Positions 51,836 through 60,245 of a stretch of 64,000 nt of DNA are shown piece by piece. The notes below the pieces were generated by a model that saw only the letters and a program-made list of their open reading frames with translations, was not told the origin of the DNA and searched no databases. This DNA comes from Rheinheimera salexigens (lineage in GTDB: Bacteria > Pseudomonadota > Gammaproteobacteria > Enterobacterales > Alteromonadaceae). The stretch lies in NCBI RefSeq assembly GCF_001752395.1, contig NZ_MKEK01000001.1, positions 2,891,508-2,955,507 on the forward strand. Reading direction: 5' to 3'. Both the position numbers and the translations under genes were made by a program. Within the stretch, counting starts at the first letter, position 1. Each line of letters begins with the position of its first letter.

Positions 51836-52214
51836 TGGTTATACTCGCCTGTAGTTACATTTCAATTAGATTAACCTGTAATTAAAGAAGCTTGCAGTTA
51901 GCCTTGCCTGTAATGAAAACAACCTGAAACATTAGGCATTTCCCACTCAGTTTTAACCGCTATAAAATAGTACCAACAGCAAATAAATTCCGCGGGAACA
52001 AACAAATAATAGAACTGACCTAGCAAAATGTCAGGCCGTTTTAAGAAAAAACGGCACAAAACCAATAAATTAAACGTAGGTAAGTTAAAGCTGGCTAGTC
52101 GCTACCTTTAATTACAGCTGCTACTCTCGTTTGGTGACTTCAATTTTGATAAATTCTGGTAAATTTGGACCTTGCTAAAAACTAAACTGTGCCTAATTGT
52201 GAGCATTGTTCTGT
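51836..52214. other. Intergenic region with short direct repeats upstream of the SLC13 gene
   Basis: 379 bp with no ORF. Related decamers occur at 51848 (CCTGTAGTTA), 51875 (CCTGTAATTA), 51891 (CTTGCAGTTA) and 51907 (CCTGTAATGA), with spacings of 27, 16 and 16. They lie just upstream of the SLC13 start, where operator half-sites would be. The rest, next to the lipoprotein gene's 3' end, shows nothing. Confidence 0.4.
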
Positions 52215-52559
52215 CTATTTAACTCTAACCAACCTTACATGTATCAGATCATTTCCTTGCAACAGTGTATTTTTATCGATAATTTTCCAAGCTTCTTCAA
52301 ATTCTTCGTTTTTGAATACCAGATAACTTTCCTTGCCTGATTTACGCACAAATACCTTGTCGTATTCAGAACGCGCACCTTCATCTTCCATGTAATCTGC
52401 ACCGATTATAATGTTATGGTCTCCCATATTACCTATATATGCATTTACCGGCTCATTAGATGACCCCATAATAGCTACGTACTCCCCCTCATAGCCATGA
52501 CCACAGCCCAACATAAAGCTTATCACTGCCACCATTAGGCTATATTTTAACACCTTCAT
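52215..52559 (-). CDS. Small putative lipoprotein, 114 aa
   Basis: The N-terminus MKVLKYSLMVAVISFMLGC is a lipoprotein signal with the lipidated Cys at about residue 19, followed by GHGYEGEYVAIMG. The mature part is a short mixed alpha/beta domain with no motif I recognise. The ORF could start four codons earlier, but MKVLK is the more natural signal start. It stands alone between two gene-poor gaps. Confidence 0.75.
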   Translation of the reverse strand: MKVLKYSLMVAVISFMLGCGHGYEGEYVAIMGSSNEPVNAYIGNMGDHNIIIGADYMEDEGARSEYDKVFVRKSGKESYLVFKNEEFEEAWKIIDKNTLLQGNDLIHVRLVRVK

Positions 52560-52876
52560 ATATGTCTCCATTTTTAAGTTGATACCTAACTCTGTGCACT
52601 TGTTTTCGGATAGGCAACTGCGCTCTTGCCCTAATATGGCGCCGCTAATTAACTAGTTTGCATATTGTTAACAAAACTTGCAGCCATTTACCATCTATAC
52701 TTGAAAAAAGATTAATTTTATCAAGGTAACAGTATGGTTTAACAATAGTTAACCCCTAACCCTATACCTCAAGTTAAGAGGCTTTGTAATAGATGTGTCT
52801 GCTGAAGTTTGATTAACATATGCTATAAAGGTACAATTTTTGAATGTACTAATGGCCTATCTTATATAGAGAAATA
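52560..52876. other. Divergent intergenic region, no gene seen
   Basis: About 317 bp between the lipoprotein gene and the ankyrin-repeat gene. It must contain both promoters. I can see no RNA gene, strong hairpin or recognisable operator. Confidence 0.5.
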
Positions 52877-53551
52877 ATGTGGATGAAACGTATATTTATT
52901 GCCGCTATTTTAGGCGCAGCCTTATTTATGTCGATGGCTCTGCTCAGTAATGTTGGCCCAATGGAGCGCCAGTTGCATGACGCCGCTGCAACGGGTGATA
53001 GCCGTCAAATAGCAGTGCTACTTAGCCAAGGGGCTAATATCGACGCCCGCAATGCTTTAATGCGCACACCGCTAATGCTTGCCACACGTGCTAATCATAT
53101 CGAGGCCGCCAAGTTGCTAATTAACGCCGGTGCAGACGTTAATGCCAAAGATGCGATTCAAGATAGCCCTTATCTATACGCTGGTGCGCGCGGGCACCTC
53201 GAAATTCTGCAAATGACACTTAACAACGGGGCTGATTTAGCTAGCACCAACCGCTATGGCGGCACGGCTATTATTCCGGCGGCAGAGAGAGGGCATGTTG
53301 AAACAGTGCGCACACTTATCCAAGCTGGTACTGACATTGATCAAATTAATTACTTGGGTTGGACCGCTTTACTAGAAGCGATTATTCTCGCAGATGGCGG
53401 GCCTCGTCACATTGCTATTGTTCAGCTGCTGCTAGACGCAGGTGCCAACGTCAACTTGGCAGACAAAGACGGTATTACACCGCTACAACATGCGCGCCAG
53501 AGAGGTTATACTGAAATGGTTAACATTTTGGAAAAAGCGGGGGCTAAATAA
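52877..53551 (+). CDS. Exported or membrane-anchored ankyrin-repeat protein
   Basis: A 224-residue protein whose first 25 residues form a signal or anchor helix (KRIFIAAILGAALFMSMALL). The rest is about five to six ankyrin repeats (for example TPLMLATRANHIEAAKLLIN, NGADLASTNRYGG, AGANVNLADKDGITPLQHAR). Such periplasmic ankyrin proteins bind protein partners; in some bacteria they accompany catalase or peptidase genes, but no such partner lies here. Confidence 0.88.
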   Translation: MWMKRIFIAAILGAALFMSMALLSNVGPMERQLHDAAATGDSRQIAVLLSQGANIDARNALMRTPLMLATRANHIEAAKLLINAGADVNAKDAIQDSPYLYAGARGHLEILQMTLNNGADLASTNRYGGTAIIPAAERGHVETVRTLIQAGTDIDQINYLGWTALLEAIILADGGPRHIAIVQLLLDAGANVNLADKDGITPLQHARQRGYTEMVNILEKAGAK

Positions 53552-53635
53552 GCCGCGCCATTGTTAACAACAGCTAATAATAGCGCAGTACCTATTTGTT
53601 TATGTTGATAAACCATTGCCCTTCTCCTTGAACAG

Positions 53636-53806
53636 CTAGTCTTTTTTATCTATGGTTACCTCAATAGATTTACTATCACCTGCAAACCACTTCTGCACAT
53701 ACAAAGTACCCACGATAGGCGCGGTTCCTTCATCTGGCATCTCTTTATAACGCACACTGTTTTTGGTTTCTTTTTCGTATACAAACTTAACTACTTTTTT
53801 GGTCAT
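53636..53806 (-). CDS. Small conserved-looking protein, 56 aa
   Basis: A short soluble ORF, MTKKVVKFVYEKETKNSVRY..., with regular codon use, ending in VTIDKKD and preceded by AGAGAG a few bases before ATG. It lies 12 bp after the MAPEG gene on the same strand. The central TLYVQKWF stretch suggests a small beta-hairpin protein. No function can be given. Confidence 0.65.
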   Translation of the reverse strand: MTKKVVKFVYEKETKNSVRYKEMPDEGTAPIVGTLYVQKWFAGDSKSIEVTIDKKD

Positions 53807-53818
53807 TAGCTATTCTCT

Positions 53819-54352
53819 CTATAAGATAAGCCGCATCACTACAGCGACACAGCTGTAACCTAGCCCGGCAACTGCGGGCAATATGCTCATAGCAAAGCCG
53901 GGAGCCCGCCATAACGGATTATGTTTATAAGCTAACCAAAATATAATACGGCCGATAAAAAAGATAGCAGAATAGATTGGTAATAAACTTAGATAGTTAA
54001 AGGGAAGCAGCACAGATAACGCTAATGTCGTTAAGGCGAAAAGAACAACTTGTTCATGAGTATTAGATAACACCCTCAGGTTAACGGCCATGGCGTTTGA
54101 ATTAGCCACAACTAGTAGTGGATTATCGGATGGGTTACCAAAGCGTTGCAAGCCGACTCTAACAATAGTGACTAAAAAGAATGCTGTGGGAAATACTAGG
54201 CAGGCTATGGCAAGCTTAATTCTGTGCAGCAACTCAACTTCATGGCTAAATTTAGGGCTAACTATATACAGCAGAACAAATAAAAATAACGTCGCGATAA
54301 CACCAATAACCATGCCAGTTTTCACGACTTTGTTATTCTCTACTTGAGTCAT
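53819..54352 (-). CDS. MAPEG family membrane protein
   Basis: A 177-residue protein with four predicted membrane helices. The conserved MAPEG pattern is seen in helix 2 and its loop (NSNAMAVNLRVLSNTHEQVVLFAL) and in helix 3-4 (IFFIGRIIFWLAYKHNPLWRAPGFAMS). MAPEG proteins are glutathione- or lipid-handling membrane enzymes; bacterial members are mostly uncharacterised. A 56-residue ORF follows 12 bp downstream. Confidence 0.88.
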   Translation of the reverse strand: MTQVENNKVVKTGMVIGVIATLFLFVLLYIVSPKFSHEVELLHRIKLAIACLVFPTAFFLVTIVRVGLQRFGNPSDNPLLVVANSNAMAVNLRVLSNTHEQVVLFALTTLALSVLLPFNYLSLLPIYSAIFFIGRIIFWLAYKHNPLWRAPGFAMSILPAVAGLGYSCVAVVMRLIL

Positions 54353-54417
54353 TAATGACGCTCCGCCGACTATAACGCCGTTATATATTTTAGCTGGCTT
54401 TCGTGCCAGCAGCTCAG

Positions 54418-55659
54418 CTATTGTTCGTCCGATATAGTCACCAAGATAATTCTATTGGTGCTGCCTTGATGAATAAGCAAATTACCCTCAGCGGTTGGCC
54501 GCATATGCCTGACAATACCGGCATAAATACCCCCTGATGGAATAGGCCAGCTTTGAAATTGTTCGGTCTTGGGGTCTAACCGAACGAGGGTATCCGGTCG
54601 CATGCCTGATTCGTTGTACCAGATAATGTCATCAATAACCGCAATGGCGTAAGGGTGAGATTGTGTTCCACTTGGCGATGGCCACTCTTTGCTCTTTCCA
54701 GTGACCGGGTTAAACTGGCCCAAGCGGCCTTGACTAGAATTGACATACCACACCATGCCATCACTGCTGAAATCTAGTCGCCTAATCTTGGTTTTTACAT
54801 CAGGCAGTTTATATTCCTGCACTGCCATCGTCGTTGCATCTACTTTAACCAAGCAGTTGCTACCATTACAGGCCACCCACGGATTATCATTGCCATCAAT
54901 TTTAATGCCATATGGCCGAGAATTTGCCGTCGGCATTGATATAAGCTTGATCTCGCCAGTTGCTGGCGATAGCCGCCCTACCTGATTACTGTGCTGTAAG
55001 GTAAACCACATCCGGCCATGGCGATCAAAGATGGCGCTATGCGGATCTTTCGCAGCAGGATCCGGCATCGCATACTCCGTAATCTTGCCTGTTTCGGGTG
55101 CAAAGCGGCCTACAGTGCCATTTTTATTGCCGGTGTACCAAATGTTACCTGTACCATCCACAGTAACCGTATGCGGCATCGCGCCTGCTGGCAAAGCAAA
55201 TTCTTCCATCTCGCCGGTCTTAGGATCAATTCGACCTATGACATTAGCCCATTGCCCCGCCCACCAAATGCTACCATCCGCGGCCTGAATAGGATCCCGC
55301 GCTCTTTGGCCAAGAGTAGGAACAAGCCATTCTTTGAAGTTGATAACACTATTGCCCGCGACTAGAGTTGGGCTTAGTTGATTGTGCGCTGGGAAATGCT
55401 CGGCTAAATAACTAATAATTAATGCTTGCGATGGATGTTCTGACAAATCAATCATGCTACTGATCAACTCTTGCCAGCCTGCACGGCTATAGCCAGAGCT
55501 CTGGTTGATTCTATTACTTTGATGACAACTGCTACATAGTTGTTGCACCAAAGGTTTAGCCTCACCTTCTGGCAAGCTGTTGGCATGTGCTGCTGAAGTG
55601 GCCGCTAAGCCAAAGCCCAATGGCAACAGTATTGCCGTAAAAAATAAGACTTTCATCAA
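54418..55659 (-). CDS. Secreted Vgb-like beta-propeller protein with N-terminal cytochrome c haem site
   Basis: Of 413 residues, 1-27 are a signal peptide. A c-type haem motif CSSCH (residues 42-46) lies in a short helical domain (LVQQLCSSCHQSNRI). The rest (about 110-410) is a propeller of the virginiamycin B lyase/streptogramin lyase type, with repeated blades such as VIGRIDPKTGEMEEFALP, TVGRFAPETGKITEYAMP and LVRLDPKTEQFQSWPIP. Haem attachment suggests a periplasmic redox role rather than antibiotic cleavage; the substrate is unknown. Stand-alone gene. Confidence 0.85.
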   Translation of the reverse strand: MMKVLFFTAILLPLGFGLAATSAAHANSLPEGEAKPLVQQLCSSCHQSNRINQSSGYSRAGWQELISSMIDLSEHPSQALIISYLAEHFPAHNQLSPTLVAGNSVINFKEWLVPTLGQRARDPIQAADGSIWWAGQWANVIGRIDPKTGEMEEFALPAGAMPHTVTVDGTGNIWYTGNKNGTVGRFAPETGKITEYAMPDPAAKDPHSAIFDRHGRMWFTLQHSNQVGRLSPATGEIKLISMPTANSRPYGIKIDGNDNPWVACNGSNCLVKVDATTMAVQEYKLPDVKTKIRRLDFSSDGMVWYVNSSQGRLGQFNPVTGKSKEWPSPSGTQSHPYAIAVIDDIIWYNESGMRPDTLVRLDPKTEQFQSWPIPSGGIYAGIVRHMRPTAEGNLLIHQGSTNRIILVTISDEQ

Positions 55660-55835
55660 ATTGCTCCCAATATGTAAAGCAGTGACCTCTGGTTAATTTA
55701 GAACAATAGCAGCGAATAACAACAGCTGAAACTAATAACATCTGGATCTGCCTCTTAAGGTTTCTCCAGATGTTAAGACTAGATCTTTGTTTAGAGTTTG
55801 TTGAGCCCCTTTTAGTCGGGGATAAAGCGGTTCGC

Positions 55836-56275
55836 TTAAGCGGGTTCAGGCCAAGCGAATTCAGGGCGTAGGCCTTCATAAACCGGACGACCGTCAGATG
55901 GCTTTGGGTAGCCTTTTGTTGTGTCGTAAAATGCGTGATAAGTGGGCTCGGGAAACTCTGCTACTTTGTAACCCATGACGTTTGGCACTGCGACGCGAAT
56001 GCGTTTTTGTTTGTCATCAAGCATCAGGGCGGAACCACAATCGGCACAGGTGCAAAGCTCCAGCGGTCCGCTTGGGTTATCCTTATTGAATGGCTGACGG
56101 TTCATTTTTCGGGATGATCAACCGTGAGATCGGAGTGCTTAAAAAAGGCCACATGCGTGCTCTGCTGGCCTGTCACACCCTTGCATACATTGCAGTGACA
56201 AACGTGGTTATCAATCGGTTCTGCCTGGGCTTTAATACGAACATGTTCGCAGCCACCTATATAGGAACTGGTCAT
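55836..56275 (-). pseudogene. GFA/CENP-V family zinc protein, frameshifted
   Basis: Two overlapping ORFs encode the two halves of one GFA domain protein (glutathione-dependent formaldehyde-activating type). The first half, from ATG 56275 (ribosome site AAGGAAAG), runs to HPEK and a TGA at 56102 and carries the zinc-type CHCNVCKG. The second half (ATG 56105) carries CTCADCGSALM and reaches 55836. The switch falls on a run of five As in the coding strand (56105-56109); one more A would join them as ...HPEKMNRQPF. The family's first CxC is altered here (GGCEH). Either a real one-base deletion or a sequence error. Confidence 0.8.
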
Positions 56276-56589
56276 AATTTCTTTCCTTGTGGGCAATCCG
56301 GCTGGATCGCAACTTCAGTGAAAATAAATAACGACAGAAGCCTTAATGTCGGCCTCCGCCGATGACAGTTGCACTTAACATTATTCACACCGGCAAAGCC
56401 GGTACAAGTTGTTGCAAGCCAGTGATGCTATTGGTGTGGATGGATGTCTTTCGCTTAATAAGTGTAGTAGATACATATTGTGTGGCAAGCGATGAGTATA
56501 TGTATACGCAGATAGGTTGCCTTAACTCTCCACAGTAGTGTTGAATAACCAGGCAACCCTTAACTTGTTAATGCAGCTAAACACCATTT
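56276..56589. other. Intergenic region, no gene seen
   Basis: 314 bp between the GFA-family gene and the small secreted-protein gene, both on the minus strand. Weak short hairpins only; a promoter for the GFA gene is expected here but not identifiable. Confidence 0.45.
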
Positions 56590-57231
56590 TTAATGAAGCT
56601 TAGCTAATTTTACCTGTTTCATTCCCAGTGCTTGGGCTACGTCATACATCGCTTGGTTAAGTATTTTATGGGTGATCTTATCCTCCTCATAACTGGCATG
56701 GCTATTAATATCTATCATTACCTGATTATGCAGTTGGTTAGAAAGCGCTTTATCAAACAGGTAACCACTCCAAAAAGTACCATCCGGCGTCGTGCCCGCC
56801 TGGACTAGCGTTTTTGCTAACTCTGCCCCCGAAAGCTCAGCTGGCTCAGGCATAATCACACCCGCTTCAGCAGCGCGCTTAAGACCAAAGCCAATAGCCG
56901 CATCCATACCGCCAAGAAAGGTATTTACTTCATCTTCGCCATATTGCTTGGTCAGCTTAGCGACTTCAGCATTCACGGTTTCTTCTCCGAGCATGGCAAC
57001 CAAGGCGCTAGCAAAACTAAAGTTATCAGCACCACCACCGGCTTTAACCAATGCACCGGTAACGGCCAATGCCGGTTCACCGGTGTAGATAGCACCGCCA
57101 AACATATTTATGCCAGTCTGCTGTTGTTGCATATCCATAGCATGCTCGGTATCAGCAGCTAACACTGGCCCGGCAGAAAACGCAGCCATAGTCGCTATAG
57201 TCGCTGCCAGTATCATTAGTGTCGTTTTCAT
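56590..57231 (-). CDS. Small secreted protein of unknown function, linked to an ECF sigma gene
   Basis: A 213-residue protein with a clear signal peptide (MKTTLMILAATIATMAAFSA, cleavage after VLAA). Three ATGs occur in a row after AGGAG; the third (57231) has the best spacing and is chosen. The mature part is mainly helical (LAVTGALVKAGGG; LFDKALSNQLHNQVMIDINS), without cysteines. The gene lies 45 bp behind the sigma factor on the same strand, so it is probably co-transcribed with it. I do not recognise the family; it is not a typical anti-sigma factor, since it has no membrane helix beyond the signal. Confidence 0.78.
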   Translation of the reverse strand: MKTTLMILAATIATMAAFSAGPVLAADTEHAMDMQQQQTGINMFGGAIYTGEPALAVTGALVKAGGGADNFSFASALVAMLGEETVNAEVAKLTKQYGEDEVNTFLGGMDAAIGFGLKRAAEAGVIMPEPAELSGAELAKTLVQAGTTPDGTFWSGYLFDKALSNQLHNQVMIDINSHASYEEDKITHKILNQAMYDVAQALGMKQVKLAKLH

Positions 57232-57276
57232 CATCATTCTCCTTTGGTTGTTATAAAGGGCGGAATAAAGGTCAGT

Positions 57277-57996
57277 TCAAACTGGCTTGATCATTCCGCA
57301 ACGAATAAGTTCTGTCATTACCAGAGCGGTAACCGCATCGCAGCGTTTACCCGCAAACTCAAATGTATCAGATGCTTGGTTTTCTACCCGCTGCACCAGA
57401 TCTTTGCGCAACATGTCGCGTGCCCGCGATAAACGTTTTTTAACCACGTCCTCACTAAGCTGCAAGCAAAAAGCGCAATCAATCACCGACATCCCCTCTA
57501 CCGCACGTAGCATAAATACACTGCGATACGTATCTGGTAAGCGCCGAATAGCCGCTTCTAGCAAATGCTTTATTTCTTGCTGGCTAACCGCCCCTTCCGG
57601 CGTATGTTGATCGGCGAAATCGGTCATATTCTGCTCCCCGTCTAATTGGCGGCGATGCAAAATAGTGACGTTGTCATCCAACGACACTTCCGGGCGCTGA
57701 CGGCGTTTAATACTAATTGCTTGGTTAACCACAATACGGGTCAGCCAGGTTTTAAGTGACGCGCAGCCCCGAAAACCATCCATGTTTTTAAATGCACTTA
57801 AATACGCTTCCTGCACCGCTTCTTGTGCCCTATCGTCATCATCCAGCACCCCTCTTGCGGCACGAAACAACGCCCGATTATGCCGACGCACTATCAACTC
57901 AAAAACCGCGCCATCGCCCAAGCGCGCTCGCGCTAGTAAATTAATATCAGTTAACTCGGTCAGTGGTATCGCTGCTTCGGCTTTTGAATTAGTCAT
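57277..57996 (-). CDS. RNA polymerase sigma factor, ECF subfamily
   Basis: An alternative sigma factor with the two conserved regions: sigma-2 (about 30-95: FELIVRRHNRALFRAARGVL, DRAQEAVQEAYLSAFKNM) and sigma-4 (about 155-210: LPDTYRSVFMLRAVEGMSV, SEDVVKKRLSRARDMLRK). A C-terminal extension of about 35 residues carries further cysteines (KRCDAVTALVMTELIRCGM). The ATG at 57996 is chosen, with GGAGA nine bases upstream; an ATG at 58011 or 58029 is possible. No anti-sigma gene is next to it. Confidence 0.9.
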   Translation of the reverse strand: MTNSKAEAAIPLTELTDINLLARARLGDGAVFELIVRRHNRALFRAARGVLDDDDRAQEAVQEAYLSAFKNMDGFRGCASLKTWLTRIVVNQAISIKRRQRPEVSLDDNVTILHRRQLDGEQNMTDFADQHTPEGAVSQQEIKHLLEAAIRRLPDTYRSVFMLRAVEGMSVIDCAFCLQLSEDVVKKRLSRARDMLRKDLVQRVENQASDTFEFAGKRCDAVTALVMTELIRCGMIKPV

Positions 57997-58356
57997 ACAG
58001 AGAGTCTCCATCCCGGTATTGCTGCTCATACACTATTAGACGCAGCCAATTAAAATCGGTGACATTTATTTTAAAAATGTGCCAGCTTTTATATACGCTG
58101 AATATTAGCGCACTAATTAATTATTGCAGGCTGCTTGACGGTAAGAGGCGAAAATACAAGGCTTTAGAACAGATTGACGGCTATAAATTCAGATAATCAC
58201 TTCAAATGTAACCCATAAAAACAGGGCTTTTCTGGGGCGTTTTTTTCAAATGATGGCAAGGGGGAATCAACTAAACGGTTATATCAGGAACAAGCAGAAC
58301 CTCAGCTAAACCAACTGCAATAGTCAGTAAAGTGCGAGAGCGAGTAGTTTTCTCGC
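57997..58356. other. Intergenic region between the sigma factor and the accessory cassette region
   Basis: About 360 bp with no ORF that I trust. It holds the sigma-gene promoter near 58040-58090 (a GACATTT/AAATGT hairpin at about 58060). Near 58330 the stem AGCGAG/CTCGCT just after the DUF1801 stop is a weak terminator without a U-run. It forms the border between core-like and accessory DNA. Confidence 0.45.
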
Positions 58357-58713
58357 TTATAATCCAAGGTCTTCTCGCGAGGCAAGACCGAGCTTTTCAA
58401 CCAGCTCGTCTGGGATAGGTTTACGCAGGGAAAAAGTAACGCCAGTTTTGCTAGCTTTGAGTCCAGAAGCCGCAATATCTTCAGCATGGGCAATAATTGC
58501 GCCCTTGCTTACATAGAGGCCACATTGCTTACTAAAAGCCGCATAGCCTGCGATGATCGATTTTCCGAAGCCGAAACCGGGCATATCGTAGGCGATTAAC
58601 TCCTCCGCGTCAGGAAGGGTTTTAGCAAGTTGCGCCCGAAGTTGCACCAACAGCGGCTGAAACTCTTCCGGGGCCGCAGCGATATAGGCGTCATGGTTTG
58701 CAAACTTTGTCAT
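58357..58713 (-). CDS. DUF1801 family protein
   Basis: A 118-residue soluble protein of the DUF1801/YdhG type (EEFQPLLVQLRAQLAKTLPDA, IAYDMPGFGFGKSIIAGYAA, IPDELVEKLGLASREDL). These small proteins are iron-chaperone-frataxin-like in fold and common on mobile cassettes; function is unclear. AGAGGA precedes the ATG at 58713; an ATG seven codons upstream is less likely. Confidence 0.85.
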   Translation of the reverse strand: MTKFANHDAYIAAAPEEFQPLLVQLRAQLAKTLPDAEELIAYDMPGFGFGKSIIAGYAAFSKQCGLYVSKGAIIAHAEDIAASGLKASKTGVTFSLRKPIPDELVEKLGLASREDLGL

Positions 58714-58825
58714 GTCCAATCCTCTCGACAACAAGTTATAAGCTACGGCATCAGTTTATGCGCGCGCAACTTATGAAGACTTAATGGCCTTTTTAGCTTT
58801 TACTACTCGCGAGCATGGCTACTCC

Positions 58826-58898
58826 CCCCAACAAAGCCATACAATTTGCGTTAAAAGGCGAGGTGCAAAGCGAACCAACTGTTTAGCTTTCGTTTGAG
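58826..58898 (-). other. attC-like folded site (gene cassette boundary), candidate
   Basis: Ends CCCCAAC (58826-58832) and GTTTGAG (58892-58898) carry the AAC/GTT triplets at attC R-box positions. Immediately inside lie AAAGC (58833) and GCTTT (58886), giving nested short stems around a 50-nt imperfect centre. The site begins one base after the stop codon of the upstream minus-strand ORF, as in integron cassettes. Found by eye; not scored. Confidence 0.4.
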
Positions 58899-59366
58899 TT
58901 ATTTTAGCCGTTCATTGACTTCTGATAAGCTAAAAACAATGGTTTTGTTGTCCGAAGTTATATTCATTTTTTTATTATCTTTTAAAAAAACCAGTTTATT
59001 TGCTTCTTCATGATCAAGAATCCAACCTACAGAATTTTTCTGCACTCTATAAAAATCAATAATATTTTCATCATGGTCAGAATAAGAGAATACCCAGATA
59101 GGCTTATCACCTTGTCCGCTAGCAATACCCATACTACTGGTTAGATTAGGGTGCGGAGTAAACCCTAATGCTTGTAATTTACTACTAGCCGTAAATTGAA
59201 AATACAGAACAATTATTATAATTGGCACTAAAACAAATATTATGAAAATGATTCCACCCACAGTACCAGGGAGTAGATATCTTTCCTTTTTTATAAAGAC
59301 TAAGTAATACAATGCCATGGCGAATACTAATATAAAAATAAGCAATGCAATTAATATATTATCCAT
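58899..59366 (-). CDS. Membrane protein of unknown function, 155 aa
   Basis: Two N-terminal membrane helices (ILIALLIFILVFAMALYYLV and IIFIIFVLVPIIIIVLYFQF) are followed by a soluble C-terminal domain of about 95 residues with beta character (KPIWVFSYSDHDENIIDFYR). The gene is more AT-rich than its neighbours, suggesting recent acquisition. It lies between two attC-like sites, so it may be the payload of one cassette. Confidence 0.75.
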   Translation of the reverse strand: MDNILIALLIFILVFAMALYYLVFIKKERYLLPGTVGGIIFIIFVLVPIIIIVLYFQFTASSKLQALGFTPHPNLTSSMGIASGQGDKPIWVFSYSDHDENIIDFYRVQKNSVGWILDHEEANKLVFLKDNKKMNITSDNKTIVFSLSEVNERLK

Positions 59367-59381
59367 CTGCTGTACTCAATC

Positions 59382-59455
59382 GTATAACGCCGCTAACCAC
59401 AGCAAAATAACTCTCTAACAAGCGCAGCGACTGATGTTGCTTAGCCGTGTTAGGC
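59382..59455 (-). other. attC-like folded site (gene cassette boundary), best candidate
   Basis: On the minus strand it opens GCCTAAC, matching the attC R'' consensus RYYYAAC and overlapping the TAA stop of the upstream gene, and closes with GTTATAC. Inside, at equal 3-base distance from each end, GGCTAA-side and TTAGC-side boxes pair (GCTAA 59392, TTAGC 59441). Total 74 nt with an imperfect hairpin centre. Size, symmetry and position fit an integron attC. Confidence 0.5.
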
Positions 59456-59803
59456 ACTAAACATTGATATATCAAGTTCAACGCTATCTCCAAGCCAATA
59501 AGCATAAATAGTATGATCATTTAGATCATTACCAGACAGAGCATGAATCAACACCGTAAGGCCTTTTCTGTTTTGTTCAAGCCAAAGCACCAACTGATCA
59601 AAATGCTTAGCGCCAAAAGTAATTTGGCAGCTCCATTTTGGATGAGGCCCTACCATTGCCTGATGGATACGACCCACTTTAAGGTTAAATCGCTCACCTG
59701 CCTCTTTACATAACTTTGCAGCAAACTCCAAAGTTTCTTGCTCAAAATAGACATGGGCGTGATAAGCCCTATGAGAATTAACAGGGCGTTTAATCTCTCT
59801 CAT
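59450..59803 (-). CDS. DOPA 4,5-dioxygenase family protein
   Basis: A 117-residue protein matching the DOPA_dioxygen family: YHAHVYFEQETLEFAAKL, GRIHQAMVGPHPKWSCQI and GLTVLIHALSGNDLNDH, with His residues able to bind a metal. Known members cleave aromatic catechol rings; the small bacterial forms are often uncharacterised and found on cassettes. GGAG precedes the ATG. Its stop codon lies in an attC-like site. Confidence 0.88.
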   Translation of the reverse strand: MREIKRPVNSHRAYHAHVYFEQETLEFAAKLCKEAGERFNLKVGRIHQAMVGPHPKWSCQITFGAKHFDQLVLWLEQNRKGLTVLIHALSGNDLNDHTIYAYWLGDSVELDISMFSA

Positions 59804-60107
59804 TACTTCTCCTATATTGCTTAACCCTTGCTAACTGCCGCGTAGCCGCTGGCGCAGCATCCCTGTGACCGAGGGAAACTAAATTAATCAACTTGGTAGA
59901 AGCGGCAATCTTATCGTGCTCAAACCCTAGCATATATATACTGCCTGCCATAGATGAGTGTGGATGCTTGAAAATATTCTTTCGCCAATAGCCCAAATTT
60001 TTACGATATCCCGGCTGCAGCTCGTGCGCGAGTTCGAACATCCGCAGCATGAGCCAGCCCTTGCTTATATCGATCTTCAGCAGCGGATACTTCCTCACCA
60101 TCGCCAT
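59790..60107 (-). CDS. Doubtful ORF, 105 aa, overlapping its neighbours
   Basis: This frame overlaps the 65-residue ORF upstream by 107 bp and the DOPA-dioxygenase gene by 14 bp. Only its later part (FKHPHSSMAGSIYMLGFEHD...) covers otherwise empty DNA, and no ribosome site is evident. It could be a degraded cassette gene or noncoding DNA. Confidence 0.3.
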   Translation of the reverse strand: MAMVRKYPLLKIDISKGWLMLRMFELAHELQPGYRKNLGYWRKNIFKHPHSSMAGSIYMLGFEHDKIAASTKLINLVSLGHRDAAPAATRQLARVKQYRRSNERD

Positions 60108-60198
60108 TAGCGGCTAATATAGCTTGCGATAATACTTGATACAGAGCGGCTAAATGGGCTTGGTAAGCTTCTTCGATTGTCTTTTCTACTTGGTCCAT
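60001..60198 (-). CDS. Small hypothetical protein, 65 aa
   Basis: A short helical, charged protein (MDQVEKTIEEAYQAHLAALY...) with an Ala/Arg-rich C-terminus (DVRTRARAAAGIS). GAGAGA lies eight bases before the ATG. It follows the 84-residue membrane-protein gene by 47 bp on the same strand. No family recognised. Confidence 0.55.
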   Translation of the reverse strand: MDQVEKTIEEAYQAHLAALYQVLSQAILAANGDGEEVSAAEDRYKQGLAHAADVRTRARAAAGIS

Positions 60199-60245
60199 TT
60201 TATTCTCTCATTCAGGTGGACAAATAAATAACAATAAGTGAATCC

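Noticed and set aside
55562..55879. 105-codon minus-strand ORF between the Vgb-like gene and the GFA gene
   Set aside because: It overlaps both neighbours and has a composition unlike a protein; it is a frame shadow.
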